From: Archilochus colubris
Lineage: Eukaryota > Chordata > Aves > Apodiformes > Trochilidae
Direction: 5' to 3'
Length of the DNA: 64,000 nt
Assembly (NCBI GenBank): GCA_023079485.1
Contig: CM041090.1
Span: 31,708,874-31,772,873 of the forward strand
Part shown: positions 48,741 to 61,234 of the stretch, piece by piece
Layout: the number at the start of each line of letters is the position of its first letter
Position numbering within the stretch: the stretch's first letter is position 1
Made by a program: the position numbers and the translations under genes
Notes under the pieces: generated by a model
Databases searched by the model: none
What the model was told of the DNA's origin: nothing
What the model saw: the letters and a program-made list of their open reading frames with translations, nothing else

Positions 48741-51700
48741 AAGTTTCTATTTAAAGAAAAACACACTCTCAAATGGTCTGTGCAAACCCATGTCTCACTT
48801 TAAACAGCACAGATATGATTGAAGTCTCTTTGGGAAGGTCTGGGCTGGCCTGTTTTAATGTGAGCTTTTGAACAGACTTTGTTTGTTTTGCTCTGTCCTG
48901 ACAGCACAGCTGTGCCTGGGGGCTGGTTCAGGCTTAACATCTCTCCTGGTTTTGTTCCCATGCATCAGGTGTTCCTGCTATCTGCCTGGGGACTGTATCA
49001 TGGAAAGCTAAAGCATGGCTTTGGGAGCTTGCAAGAGCTCCAGCCTCACTGATTTTAGCAAGACACATGATCTTAAGCGCTTTGTTTTCAGTTAGGCAGA
49101 TCAACATGGTTTTATGTGAGGCCCTTAACTCTCATAATTTTTATTGTGATCTAAATAAGTAGGCTTTTTGCAAACCTCCTGGACATCTGTGCACTTCTAG
49201 AAATCTGTCTCCTTTGAGAGTATGACTGAAGATTACATTTTCAAAGGTATTTAGCTGTGTAATGAGGTAGACAAGTGCTATGTTGGCATTGCTATCTTCC
49301 TATGTACCTGGGGAAAATGTGTCCCCTCAATTTTCTGAATCATTTCATGCTTTTGAAGGTTCCAGGCCCACTGAGTACTGGTTTAATCTTCCAAATAACC
49401 ACTTTTATTGAAGGTTTTATTAATCCTTGTATGACAAGTTGTCATCAATGCCAGGGCAGCTGATCTGTAGGACCTCTACATTTTGCTCTATTTGCTCTAA
49501 GTCTCTCTGATTGCAGTGGGTGTTACTCTTGGCTAACCAAATTGGACTTGACTCAATATATTTTACAGTCCAGGAAAGATCATCTGATCAAGGTTTAAGA
49601 GTCTTCACTGCAGAGAGGAACTCATAAAAAGTCAGCAGATTCAGTCTTTGTAAGCTGTACTTTCCATTGCATTGAGTAATGCTGAATCTGACAGAATTAT
49701 GGTTTCAGTTTATTTCAGTTATGATAACTTTTGGTCTGATATTTTTCAGACTTTATATCTGACCAAGTGTGGCTTTAAAAAAATAATTTATATTTGTTGA
49801 ACTGTAAAATTCACCTCAGTCCAAATTTTTACTATGCAGGTCAGCAGCTAGACACTAAAGTCATAGACATCTCAGAAGTGCTGTGGAGGGGGGAGAGTGA
49901 GAAAGAAAGGCCAGTCCTAGTCTTTTCCACTAGTATATGTTTCCATCTTTCTCTTTAAATCAGTATTGTTGACATGAGCAGTCTGTCCTCTGTGGCAAAG
50001 TGAGGTAGATTAAGGATGGAAATGACCCTGAAAGGCTTTGGTGTATGGACCATATTCTGTGTGTCCAACTTTCAAAGTTCAGGGTTTCAGCTAGATGTTA
50101 GTGTGGTCCATTGGTGGCAAGAAGAGATTTAATCCTGACACCACCTTTGGCAATATGGTACAGCTGGAAGAGTGGCATCACAGTGCTGGATCTCTGCACT
50201 AGAAGGATTGCTGCAGTCAGACAATCATATTTTCAACATTATGTACAGATGTCAGGCATGAAAGGACAAAAATCATAATCATAATCAATACTATGATTGC
50301 TAGTAACAGATAGAAATGCCTATTTTACTTATAACTACTTTTGGCAGACCCCTTTATATCTGAAGGTTTTTAAATGCATGGTTCTCCTGCACTTTCATAA
50401 AGCTGGTGGCCTCTCCCCTCTCCTTTGGGCAATGCTTTCTGCTCTGCAGATGCTAAAACTCTCAAAACTTAATAACAAATTAAGCTAATGGTGTTACTAA
50501 TATGCCAATATCTTACAGCTGGCTGAGGGCTCCTGAAGTCGACTTCAGAATGCCACATCTGTAGGCTGCAATGGGCTGAGTGTCTGGTGGATTCAGAAGT
50601 CTGTGCTGGGTCATCTCAGTGCATCTTGTCTCTGCCTCCTCCCCCAGCACAGAGCCAGCATGAAAGCATGGAGCTCCACAGTGTCTGACTAACTTGAGCG
50701 AACTGCAATTTTGTGCCCACGTCTGAGTCAGATCAAATTCATACTTCTGGCTGTCTCCAGCAGTGCACAGCAGGGACATCAGTTTTGGGGGAACCAAGCT
50801 CTCAGAGCCCTTCCTCCTAGCCTGAATTTAGCATAAGCCTCACTGCCTCCTTCTCAGATCTGATAAGGAACTGAGTGACTGCTTTTCACAACAGTATCAA
50901 ATGATGTAATACAAGATATCACCAGTGTCTGGAACCTTGATTTTCTTATATTTTGTATCTATCATAGTGACCATATCCTTTGTATCTTCAGAGATCCATA
51001 AAAATATAAGGTGTGACTTTCAAAAGTGTTTGTTATTTTCTAGACCCTTTATCTGTTACTTGTGGTATAAATGCAATGAAAAGAGTTTTGGTATGTTGGC
51101 ACAGCATGGAACAACTAATAGATAAAGTGTATTTTGGAAAACAACAAAAGCAGGATAGAAAGATCTGCTTTTCTTGTGTATTAGTGGATACACAAATGTT
51201 CCTACTCTAGTGTTTCAACAGAAAGGAAGCAACCTGAAAGTCGGCTGTCTCTCTGGTAATGTTTCTGTCTCCCTTCAATGCTTTCCAGCAGCTGGAGAGA
51301 GTCCTACTGGAAAGCAGTGTCAGCCTATTAGTCTAGGCTGGACTGCATACTGTCATTTCTGCTGTCCTGTGGGAGCTTTGAGATGTGTACAGACCTTTTG
51401 AAATCAGTCTCAATTTTGCAAATGAGCTGTACAGGTCTGTGGAAATGTCAGCCTTTCCTCACACGGCAAAGGAAATACTTTCTTTATGTTGCTGTAAAGA
51501 ACATTTCAATGGGCAGCATTTCGGTGCTGCTGTGAGAATAATATAATGGTAGTAGTGACCATGAAGGCTGGCCAGCAACATCCTTTTGGGAAAACCTCTT
51601 AATAAGTAACACGTGAATGACAGACAGAAAGAGAGACTGTTCTGTTACAAATACCACCAAAGTGGCACTGCTATCCCATCCTGTCTGCTAGGACAGAGGT

Positions 51701-52037
51701 TTACTGCAGTTTTTTTTGACATACAGGAAGAGCTTTGTTCCCTTTTTCTCTTTATTACTGTGCTTGTCAGGAGAAAGACAGAACTTTCACTGGAGAAAAC
51801 CCACACTGGTCTGGTGACATTGCTAACTCAGTACCTTTGTCAGAGGACCAGTTATGATCTTTTCAGTGCAAATATTAATAGGTGCTGTAAGGTATATGCT
51901 AAACAAGTGCAATGATTTTATGGTTATGCTGTGGGTTGTAGTTGGTGAATAAGTGCTTGTGTGAGGCATACTTTCAAAACAAGGTCTGTATATTTTAAGG
52001 TTTTACTTCATAGTCCTGTTGAAATTATCCTCTGAAG

Positions 52038-52415
52038 GATAAAACTGAGTGGTTGTGGATAACACAAAGCTGGGAGGAGTGGCTGATAAACCAGAGGCTC
52101 AGGTGTGATCTACAATGTAAATACCCAAAAGGAGGATGCAAAGCCAGGCTATTTTCAGTGGTGCCCAGTGACACGATGAGAGGCAATGGGCACAAGCTGA
52201 ATCACAAATGGTGCCATCTGAACGTGAGGGAAAACTTTTACCATGAGTTTGACTGAACACTGGAAAATGTTGCTCAGAGATGTGGAGTTTCTATCCCTGG
52301 ATATATTCAAAAGCTGTCTGAACATGTTCCTGAGCAACTTGTTCTTGGTGCTTGAGCACACGGTGTTAGACCAGATGACATCCAGAGGTCCTTTGAAAAC
52401 TCAACCATTTTGTGA
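52038..52415 (+). mobile_element. CR1 LINE 3' part, internally deleted, sense
   Basis: The left part, ACTGAGTGGTTGTGGAT then CACAAAGCTGGGAGGAGTGG and CTGATAAACCAGAGG, is CR1 RT-region sequence. The right part, from TGCAAAGCCAGG through CAGTGGTGCCCAGTGACACG, GGCAATGGGCACAAGCTGAA and GATATTCAAAAGC to ATGACATCCAGAGGTCC, is the CR1 3' end up to CATTTTGTGA. The middle of the element is missing, with a junction near 52104. No intact reading frame remains. Confidence 0.9.
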
Positions 52416-55400
52416 GCTCTATAACAAATGATGGTTGGCAGACCCCACTTCACTGCTGTGCTAGCTGGTATGCAGCCTTTAGGGTAATGATATACTATAT
52501 TTTAAAATCTTGCTATTAGCAAATACTGACCTATGATATAGAAGTAAATGCTTATATTGTTGTGAAAAAATGATTTAATATATAATTAATACATCTCTAG
52601 GTCCTAATAAAAAAGGAAATGTGTTGAACATGGTATGTATTCACTTACATTTCTCCCTCATAGAGACTTCAAACAAACCTCAGGTTAGAGTTTGTGCACG
52701 TGAACACGTGTTTTGGAGTCAGTGATGCAGCATCAAATTATTAATAATAATTAAACTGATACTGCGAGGTGAGAGTGTGCTATGTATCACACAGGAAAGG
52801 CACACAGATACTCCATGCATTCTGAGTGACTGTTCAATGACAGCAAGGATGAATTTGTTTCACAGCATCTGTCGGAGCATCTCTCATAGCCTGTTGATAT
52901 ATAAATAAAAATATTCATCCCTTGTGGAACTGCAGGTTCAGAAAGTATGTGACCAGATGTGAAACTTCACTGTTGCAGAGGACAATAGTGTAGCTTTGGT
53001 CAAGCCAATGTTCACTCTTCCCATCCAGGTATGTCGTCATCTCTGCTGAGCACAGAGCAGTTTTGAAATACAGTATTTGAAGCTGGGAGCCTCTTAAATT
53101 GCTTGCAAAGTTGTAAATAGAAACTGGGTTGGTGAGAGGGATGGCTAGGCCAGGGGAATATCTGACAATGTAAAGAAAAAAGAATGAGAAAACTTGTGGA
53201 AATAAAAACCTTTTTTCTAATGTAACTCTTAAAGTGAACAGCTGTTCTATTTACAGTGCTTCCCCACAGACCCAATGCATAATGCATATTTTATCAATTG
53301 GCTCATAAAAAAGAAAAATGTGGATAAGATTTGGAAATGTTCCTTGGTATTCTCTGCAGCAATTCATGATTTTAAGCATTCTTTCACGTTAGTTGGAGGC
53401 TCACACTGCTCATCTTCGTGTTACAATGACAAGTTAAATGTCTGTGTGTGCACCTGTTTCTGGATGCTTTGGAGCTGTTTGAGCTTGTGTCCTAGTGAAG
53501 AGCCTGGCTAGGGAAATCCCTTCTCACACTCACTTGCACCCGTGGGCAGAAGGTAAAGTAAAAAGCAGAACTGACAAGATGAGACCAAGCAAGAATAATG
53601 ACAGGCATTTCAACAAATAATGAAAAACTGTATCATCTGCTGCCAGTTCACATGATCCTTGGGGTGCAGGATTTGGTGCTGATCATTGCTTGAGAGCACC
53701 ATTTAATATGTATGGCATTTTTGGTTTTACTTCTTTGTATAACAAGCTTATTTTGGTTTAACAGTAAAATGAGCACGCAAAGCAGCTATTCCCTTACATT
53801 CACTGAACCTGCAAATCTGTATAAGAACGTACATCTTTACAATCAGCTAGAGAAAAAGAGCCAAATGTTTAGCTAATTTATTAGGTAATTCTTTGCCAAG
53901 TTACAAACAAAAGTGCAGGAATGTGTAGAGACACAGGCAGAGCGTGTAGCAGCATCCTGATTGCACTTCACAATGTACCACTATGTCATAATTTCTTCCC
54001 ATTGCAATAGTCCCCAGGACACTCATCCTTGTCTCACCACCTCTTCATAATGCTAATGGAGCCTGGCTTTCAGAAATGCCATTACATTATGTTAAGGAGT
54101 AATGACTAAATCATTATATTTATTGTATTGGATATTGGATATTTATTTAAACTGATTTTCTTTTTTCAAGCTGCCAAGCGTGCAGGCATGGCTGTGTTCT
54201 TCAGGGGCAAATGTATGGCATTACAAATTATGGAAAGTATTTACTTGTCTTAGCTGGTCAGAGAAGATATGTTGATGTGTCCTATGCTAGAAAGTTTGCC
54301 TACTACAAAAATCTGTTATCTCAGAGTTCTTCCACTGGAAGAAGATAGTGTCAAGAACATTATTTCAAAGCAACAGGCCTTTCTTATGATGAACACATGG
54401 GATAAGAAGAAGCAAAAATTGTATGAGGCTTGTGTAGGCTCAGAAGGAGAGTAGATTGCAGTAGTTTAAGTTTTTTTAATTAGGTAATTATATCTAGGAG
54501 CTCATAAAACAACTAGAAAAGAATTACATGGTCACCGGGAAATGAAAGAACAGACTTCACAAGTTATGTGAATCGTTGGCAAAGAAGGACCATTGCTCCA
54601 GGCCACACAAGGTAAGCTCATTGGGCTCACAGCTTGAAGCTGTAACTCTAATGACTGATTGTTTGATGCTCAAAGTTCAAGCCACACAGGTTCATCTGTG
54701 GAAATGAAGACATTATTGGAGACAGGATATTGCTTAAACTCTACTTAAATGGACTGGGAAGAGAAAATGCCATCAATTTTTTTGCATCAATCAGTAAATG
54801 ACCTAGGAAGGAAAAACTGCAATTCTGAACTTTGGCATCTTCTATTAATTCATGTTAATTTCGGATCTCTTTAATATGCTAGTGAATTCTAATTAGAGTT
54901 GACTACTTAAGTGAACTGAATTTGCCAACCAAACAACAAAACCAAGGCTAGGCTATTTACAGTACTTTGCTCTTTAATAATTTGTTCCCCTCTAGGAATT
55001 TTGACATTCACATTTCCTATCACCTTTTGACATGTTTTCCTATTAATTAGATGTGTAGAAGAAAAATCAATCTCCCCTCCTCCCACCCTGTAATTGCTGT
55101 CTTAAAATAACTGTTTAGTTAAACACTCTCTCTTGGGTGTTAAGATATTTGTCTCTCAGAACAGTTTGCTATGATTTCTCATGTTCCCATGGTAAGGCAC
55201 ACTTTTCCTCTCTGGGTTTATACTTGTACTTGAGTGCACAAAATCTGTTCTTATGCTGAGCCAGATTTGCATCCAAGCTCTGCCTGGTGCTGCCTGTCAC
55301 AGCAGGGCTGCTCTCCCTGCAGCTCTTGCCATGACAGGAATCCTGGTGATAGTCTTATTGCTGCACTATTGCTATCCTGTAGGTTTCTGTTGCCTGACTA

Positions 55401-55722
55401 ACCCAGTTCACATCTAGGGCTCTTCTTTTTGAAATGGACCCTCAGAAACATGTCCACATTCAAAGCTTGTGTGCCTTTATACTCTGCTGTTCTCACCTCT
55501 GTAACCAATTTAATATAAATTGAAAAAGCAGATGTGTTGATTGGAAAGATTTGGTAAGCAGGCTGAAAAATTGCAAGTGTAGTACAAGGAATAAGCACAA
55601 TGCCTCTGTGTCTTTTCTGTGTGGATTAGTCCTTCCTTTTTATTAGAAAATATGTTTGCTATTTGCTTTGTAAAATCTCATCTTTGGTAAAGCTTTTTAG
55701 AGGTTTGGTGGGTTTCTCCTCT

Positions 55723-55747
55723 CCCTGCCCTCTCCTCCCCCTCCCCC
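55723..55747 (-). other. Potential G-quadruplex motif
   Basis: On the - strand there are four G runs of 5, 5, 3 and 3 separated by loops of 1, 6 and 2 bases, fitting the G3+N1-7 rule. It lies in the BEGAIN intron, non-template for BEGAIN transcription, so it would also appear in the pre-mRNA. Confidence 0.6.
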
Positions 55748-56737
55748 TGCGTTCAAACTCAGCTCTTTTCAAGACAAAACAGGGGAAGTTCATTAAAGTT
55801 ACATGCTTTGTACAGAATATCTGACCCCTCAGATTGCAGAACAATGTATTTATTCAAATAGTCATAACCAAGTATAACGACTGCATTAAATAACAAGTGT
55901 TAAAAAAGTGTAAAGAAGCTTTATTATGTAAATTTCTTAAACAGAAAGCATCTCTCCCAATCCTTTCTCTGCCTTCTAATGCAGATCTCTGCAAAGCTGT
56001 TTTGGTAGTTGTTGTTGTACTGTTTTTTTTATATAAGTTTAATTGTGGCCCTTTGGAATTGCAGAGAAACCTGGGGTGGAGGGACAGTCAAGTGGGTCCT
56101 AGAGAGCTGGAGCAAAGCCTGCTGCATGGCTGCGTTAGCTGAGGCATTAGATACAGTCACACTTGATCCTCACATGAGGATCCCTGTTTCTGTTGACCAG
56201 TGTTTGAGGAATACATTCTCTGGTATAAAGGCTGCAGAATGGATTTCTCAGAGTGCTGCTTAAGCTCTCCTGTAAAGGGAAGTGCAACATTTCATCCCCA
56301 TCTGACTACTGAGATCAAATCTAAAGAAATTAAAACATGCATATAATTTTACAAAAGGTTTTGTTCCTACACAGAGGTAGGAAACTCACTGCTGTGTGCT
56401 CCTTACATTTTTGCTGTTCAGTGTGGTCACTTGGACTGTTGTCAGCAGAGTTTGCTTAGATGAGGGAGGCTCTGCCATTTGGCCAGGAGAAACCTCAAAA
56501 CCCTTCTTCCATGTCATAAGGTGACTGCTATATGGATCAGTTGTATTACCTGAATTAGCTCTACTCTCCCTTGTGCCATATCAGAGCTATGCTTGAACTT
56601 CATTTGCCTCCTAACTATTCTGCATTTTCCTATATATATAACTACACAGTCCTTTTTTTTCACCAGTGAATCTGGTTTAAAAGGCCTCTGCTGCCACACA
56701 GTTCATGACCCCATCAGCTGTGCTGACAAATTTGTTG

Positions 56738-56992
56738 CTATCCTGAAAGCCAGGCTGGTGAAAAATAGCCCTTTAAAATGTAAAAAACCCTTTGTTTAGG
56801 AAAGAGGTCTTTTAAGCTGTCTTTGCCATTGAGGAAATTGTACATGGATTCAATTTCTTCATGGCATTCAGAAATCTGGCTCACAGTCTGAATGTCATCC
56901 TGTAGTATCTCAAGATTCAGTTCTCTTTCACCCCAGAGCTTTTCAAAAATTTGAACACTGATTTCTTGATACCTTTTATCATAGCTTTTCAT
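56738..56992 (-). other. Unexplained 84-codon ORF, possible exon or retro-derived fragment
   Basis: The translation is charged and helix-like: MKSYDKRYQEISVQIFEKLW, then ELNLEILQDDIQTVSQISEC, then HEEIESMYNFLNGKDSLKDL, and a hydrophobic tail that ends at TAG. It has more Glu, Asp and Lys and fewer stops than the neighbouring sequence gives by chance. It is not BEGAIN-like and I do not recognise the family. There is an in-frame stop two codons upstream of ATG (with no good acceptor in between), so an internal exon is awkward. It could be a fragment of a transposon or a processed pseudogene, or chance. Same strand as BEGAIN. Confidence 0.3.
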
Positions 56993-57282
56993 GTATCAAT
57001 TAATAATATTAAATCTTTAAGGTCTTATTTTTACAGCAACTTATAATTATTAATATCCTCCTCAGCAGAGCCTAAGACAGACCTTCCTTATTTATATGTC
57101 TGGCGTGTTGCTGTCCAAGTCTAAGCTAGTTTCCTTCCTGCCTTCATTCAATTGGCATAGAGATTTTTTCAAGGCAAGGAATTCATCATTGTATAATGAT
57201 TTTTTTTTGAGAATTGCCGGAGGAACAGCTGCACAACACTGCCTCCCTCTCTCCACTGGCTGTTAGCAATGATGAGGATGAA

Positions 57283-57430
57283 AATCATAGAATTTTCAGG
57301 GTTGGAAGGGACCATTAAGGTCATCTAGTTCCAACCCCCCTGCCATGGGCAGGGACACCTCCCATTAGATTTAAGCCTAACCTTAAAAACTTCCACAGAT
57401 GGGGCTTCCACCACCTCTCTGGGTGCTTCA
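57283..57430 (-). mobile_element. Short CR1 3' tail, antisense
   Basis: AATCATAGAATTTTCAGG, GTTGGAAGGGACCATTAAGG, CCAACCCCCCTGCCATGGGC and ACAGATGGGGCTTCCACCAC mark the antisense CR1 3' end, lost after CTCTCTGGG near 57430. A part of the usual middle (about TAGATTTAAGCC) has diverged. Confidence 0.93.
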
Positions 57431-60400
57431 GACATTTACATGCTAAATGTACATGTAGCTTTAGATATCTAAAGCTAGGTAAAGTAAAGCTTACTTCAAA
57501 TAACTAACTCAATGCCATACAAATCATATTTGGCGGAAGTAAGGACTGAATCCATATCTGCTAAGACATAAGTCTTGTAATTCATGGGAAGCTTGTTTTT
57601 CTGTGGCTGTCCCCAGGGAAGAGAAGCATGAAGGGATTTTACAACTAATGTAAATCTAGCTGAGACAGCCCTTCAGTAGGTTGATTGGAAATGATCTGTT
57701 GCCAGTTTTGATGGAAAAAACCCAAGAAATGGACAATATTCTACTCCCCTGGTGACAGGCCAGGTTTTATGGCTCTGTGTTTGCACTTTAACCCATTTTG
57801 AACAAGTCTGGTTCCTGAGTGAAGTCATTGTTCTTATTTTTTCATGTTAAAAAGCTGTCTGATATCCAGCATTTTCTTCTGTGAAGACATTTATACAAGT
57901 CAGTTGTCTTTCTTTGCTACACTAAACAAAGGAACACCTTGAATCTTTTGCTGAGGCAGCTTCTTCTCAGACTTATTTTTCAAGTGTCAGTCAGCTTGAA
58001 TGATTTTCCACACTGTTTTTAAAAAAGGTAAGTACCAGAACTTCATTCAGTGTCTTCAAATTGGACTCTCACTTGTCTGTGAGCTGTGGCAGAACCATCA
58101 TTCCACTGATTAATGCTGAGAACTGAAGCAGTTCCTGGGCTGTCCTGATCCAGCCCTCTGAAGAGACTTCTATAACAGAAATATGCCAATGTCTGCTACT
58201 TTTTGAGGTAGCTTTTTGTAATTTTCCCACCCATATGCTAACTGGTTTTGATACTGTATAACAGTAATTCTGTAATATATCTGTATTCTGCAATTCTATG
58301 AAGTTATACTCACCATGCCTTACTATCCAAATGTCTACTCAGTTGCCTTTGCTAAAGAAGCTGTCGTTTATTTAAATTTTTTCATCAAAGCATGTTTACT
58401 TTTATTATTTATATTCCTGTGATTTAATTTTCCAGTAGCTGAAGACCATAAACAATCTCTTCGTGTTTTGTAGAACCTCTATTTTCTCCATTCTATATTT
58501 AACCTCTTGAATGTTGGTTCAGATGTTGGTACAGGTTTTTTTCAACCTTTGCCAAGATTCAGTGACTTACTTAAAATGAACCTCAGCTTAACACACTACT
58601 ATATATTTTTAATTTGGGTTGGAGTAGGAAGCTGGGAATCTGCTCAGCTAGTTCTTTTAGGAGTCTTAGGTGGAAGCTTATTTATGCTTGTGGTGTTATT
58701 TAAAAAAAAATTTTTTTGCAAGTGTTCCCTAAGACATATTGCTCAGCATTGTCTGTAATTTCCATTAACTTTCAGAGCTGGATTGCAGTCAGCAGAAAAA
58801 ATGTTCTCGTTTAAAGCAAAGTCTGACACAAGAGCTCTGTCTCCTGCCAACTGCAGGTGAGTGAAGAGGGAAAAATGCTCATCCACTTTCTGATCCTTGT
58901 GGCAAGGCCAGGACATGAAATGACCCAAAATGCTGCAGTTACATCAGAAGGAGACATTTTCCAGCACAGGCAGTCTGCAACAGTGGCTTTGCAAAGCTGT
59001 TGTAATAAGAACAGGACAGTTACACTATGGCCTCACATATGGACAACACATGGCTACAGAGACAAGCTGGGGGGGACTTTGCCCAGCATTATTACCCCAG
59101 ACTTTCAAGGCACCTCAACAGCAGAAACATTTAGAATATCTCTGGATGTTACACTGTGTGACTTTGAAAAACTCTTCTGCAAAGTGTCAGAGGTAGAAAC
59201 TCTGTCTGTAATGAGCTTTTCAGTCTAACCTTAAGACACTTGATTTCTTTTTTTAGCTGTGGGACTTGTCAAGTGACATTGCTCTGAAAGTTAAATGCTT
59301 TTTATAACCAATTAAATCACTTTCAGACAAAGCCCTCTGGGAGAAAGAAAAAAAACCAGCAAACACAAATCCAAATCAAAACACAGAACTTCCTGGTAAA
59401 CACAGAGTATTAAAATGAAAAGGTTTTAATTTGGTCTTTTGATAATTTCTGTCTTTCTCTTCTCTAAGGGATGGTCCTTCAATCATAGATTCTGAAAGCA
59501 TTTGACAGCTACCTCCTCCCTTCCAAGGCAATATGGAGAGAATAATCTCCCCATGCATGGATATATTTGAAGATACAGTGAAGACAGAGTGAAGACTAGG
59601 CTTCAGGCAACCTGAAAGCTAGAAGCCAATGTTGAAGGCCCCTGCACTAGTCTCAATGTTCAGCAGAAGGAATAGGATTCACTCTTAAAAGTGAAAACGT
59701 CAAATACATTTTGGATCAAAATTTATTTAAATTCCCTTTTCTATCCTGTTGTGGTAGGAAAAAGTCTTGGTGTGCTCCAGAATCTAGCTCTAGTAAATGG
59801 CTTAAAGTCATCAGCAGAACTATGGCTTGGTTCCCTCTCAATTTAGTTGCTATATCTGTAGGAAAATGTAACCTATTACAGACATTTAAAATATGTTGAA
59901 ATATAATATAATACAGGTAAATAGCAAGAAAAAGTTTAATTGCAGTCAGTGGGAGATCTGTACTATTTAAACCTCATCACAGCTCATGGTAACTGCTTGT
60001 GGTGATAAAACTAGGTACTATATGAAGTTACAGAAACACATCCTACCACTCTGGTATAATTTCAAAGTCTATACTTTCCAGCAGATTTGATACAGGTTTA
60101 TTCTAAGCAACTTCCTAATTGCTATTTGATATCTAGTGAAAATGCAATTCACAAGCTGGCATGAGGTGCCAAGTCAGATTTTAGGTTCTCTGGATCTGCC
60201 CTATGTGAACATCCAGGCATTCATGAAGAATTTAGCCAATACAATTTTTTTTTTTCTGGTGAGTAGCTGCCTGAAGATCCTGGAGAAAGCTGGCTAACGT
60301 TTCATGAGATGCTTTTTGCCTAGTTGAAGGAGACTGAGTCCATAAATGTCCCCTGTTTGTCCTGGTGCAGTAAGAACCACCCTATCACACTACTCCATGA

Positions 60401-61160
60401 AGATGAAGGTCATTATCATAGCAGCCCGTCTGCTCCTTGTCTCTGGAACTTTGTGAAAGCTTTGAGCTGTGGTGAGCTGCTCTGAATGGCCATATGAGTC
60501 TGTCCAGTCTTTCTTGGGAAAGCCTCATGAGCCATCACTCCACATCAGCCTTAGTGAGAAGAAAAGCTGCCATTGAATGGAGCCTGGAGTCAGGTCATAG
60601 ACATGAGGGTGAATGGAAGAGTGAAGACTGCAGGAGAAATGGTAATGAAAAATGAAAATCAGAGAGCGAGATCTTTAAACTCTACAAAATGTTATCTGTC
60701 ACTATTTATCACAGTCAAGTGACCACGGACCTGTGAGACGTTTAGAATTGAAACCCCTAATGTATTCTTCATAGGAACAAAAGCTCCTGAATTATTCAGC
60801 AGCCTAAAATGTTCCTACTACAGATGACTCAGCTTCTCTATGCTTTATTTAAAGGGTCCTACGGTATCAGTCTGCAGCTATGAAACTATATAATAATTTT
60901 TTACAAATCTCTTGTTCTATTTTCAGTTGTTGGAAACAACACTACTAATGGACTTCTGCAGTATGCGTTCATCTGCATCTAGCTTTGTGACTGTTTCCAT
61001 CAGTATTTTATCTTAGCTGTATATTACTGTTTTGCCTGGAATATGTGAATAGGATGCTCGAGTCTTCTGTGAATAGGAAAGAAACTCTTTGCAAGACTTT
61101 ATCTATCAAGACAAAAAGGTAAAACCTGGCTCAGGCTGATGTTTTCATGTTAATGTGATG

Positions 61161-61234
61161 CAAAAAAAAAACCACCCCAAAACCAACAACAACAACACAA
61201 AGAGCCCCCAAACCAACCAAACAAAAAAACCCAA
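61161..61234. repeat. A/C-rich low-complexity tract
   Basis: A long A run followed by CCACCCCAAAACC, (CAA)n and (CCAAA)n units. The ORF at 61155-61337 that begins here is low-complexity and not a gene. Confidence 0.85.

Noticed and set aside
58857..59228. 123-codon + strand ORF
   Set aside because: No recognisable domain and a composition like chance ORFs; the overlapping second frame is also open, which argues against selection on either.
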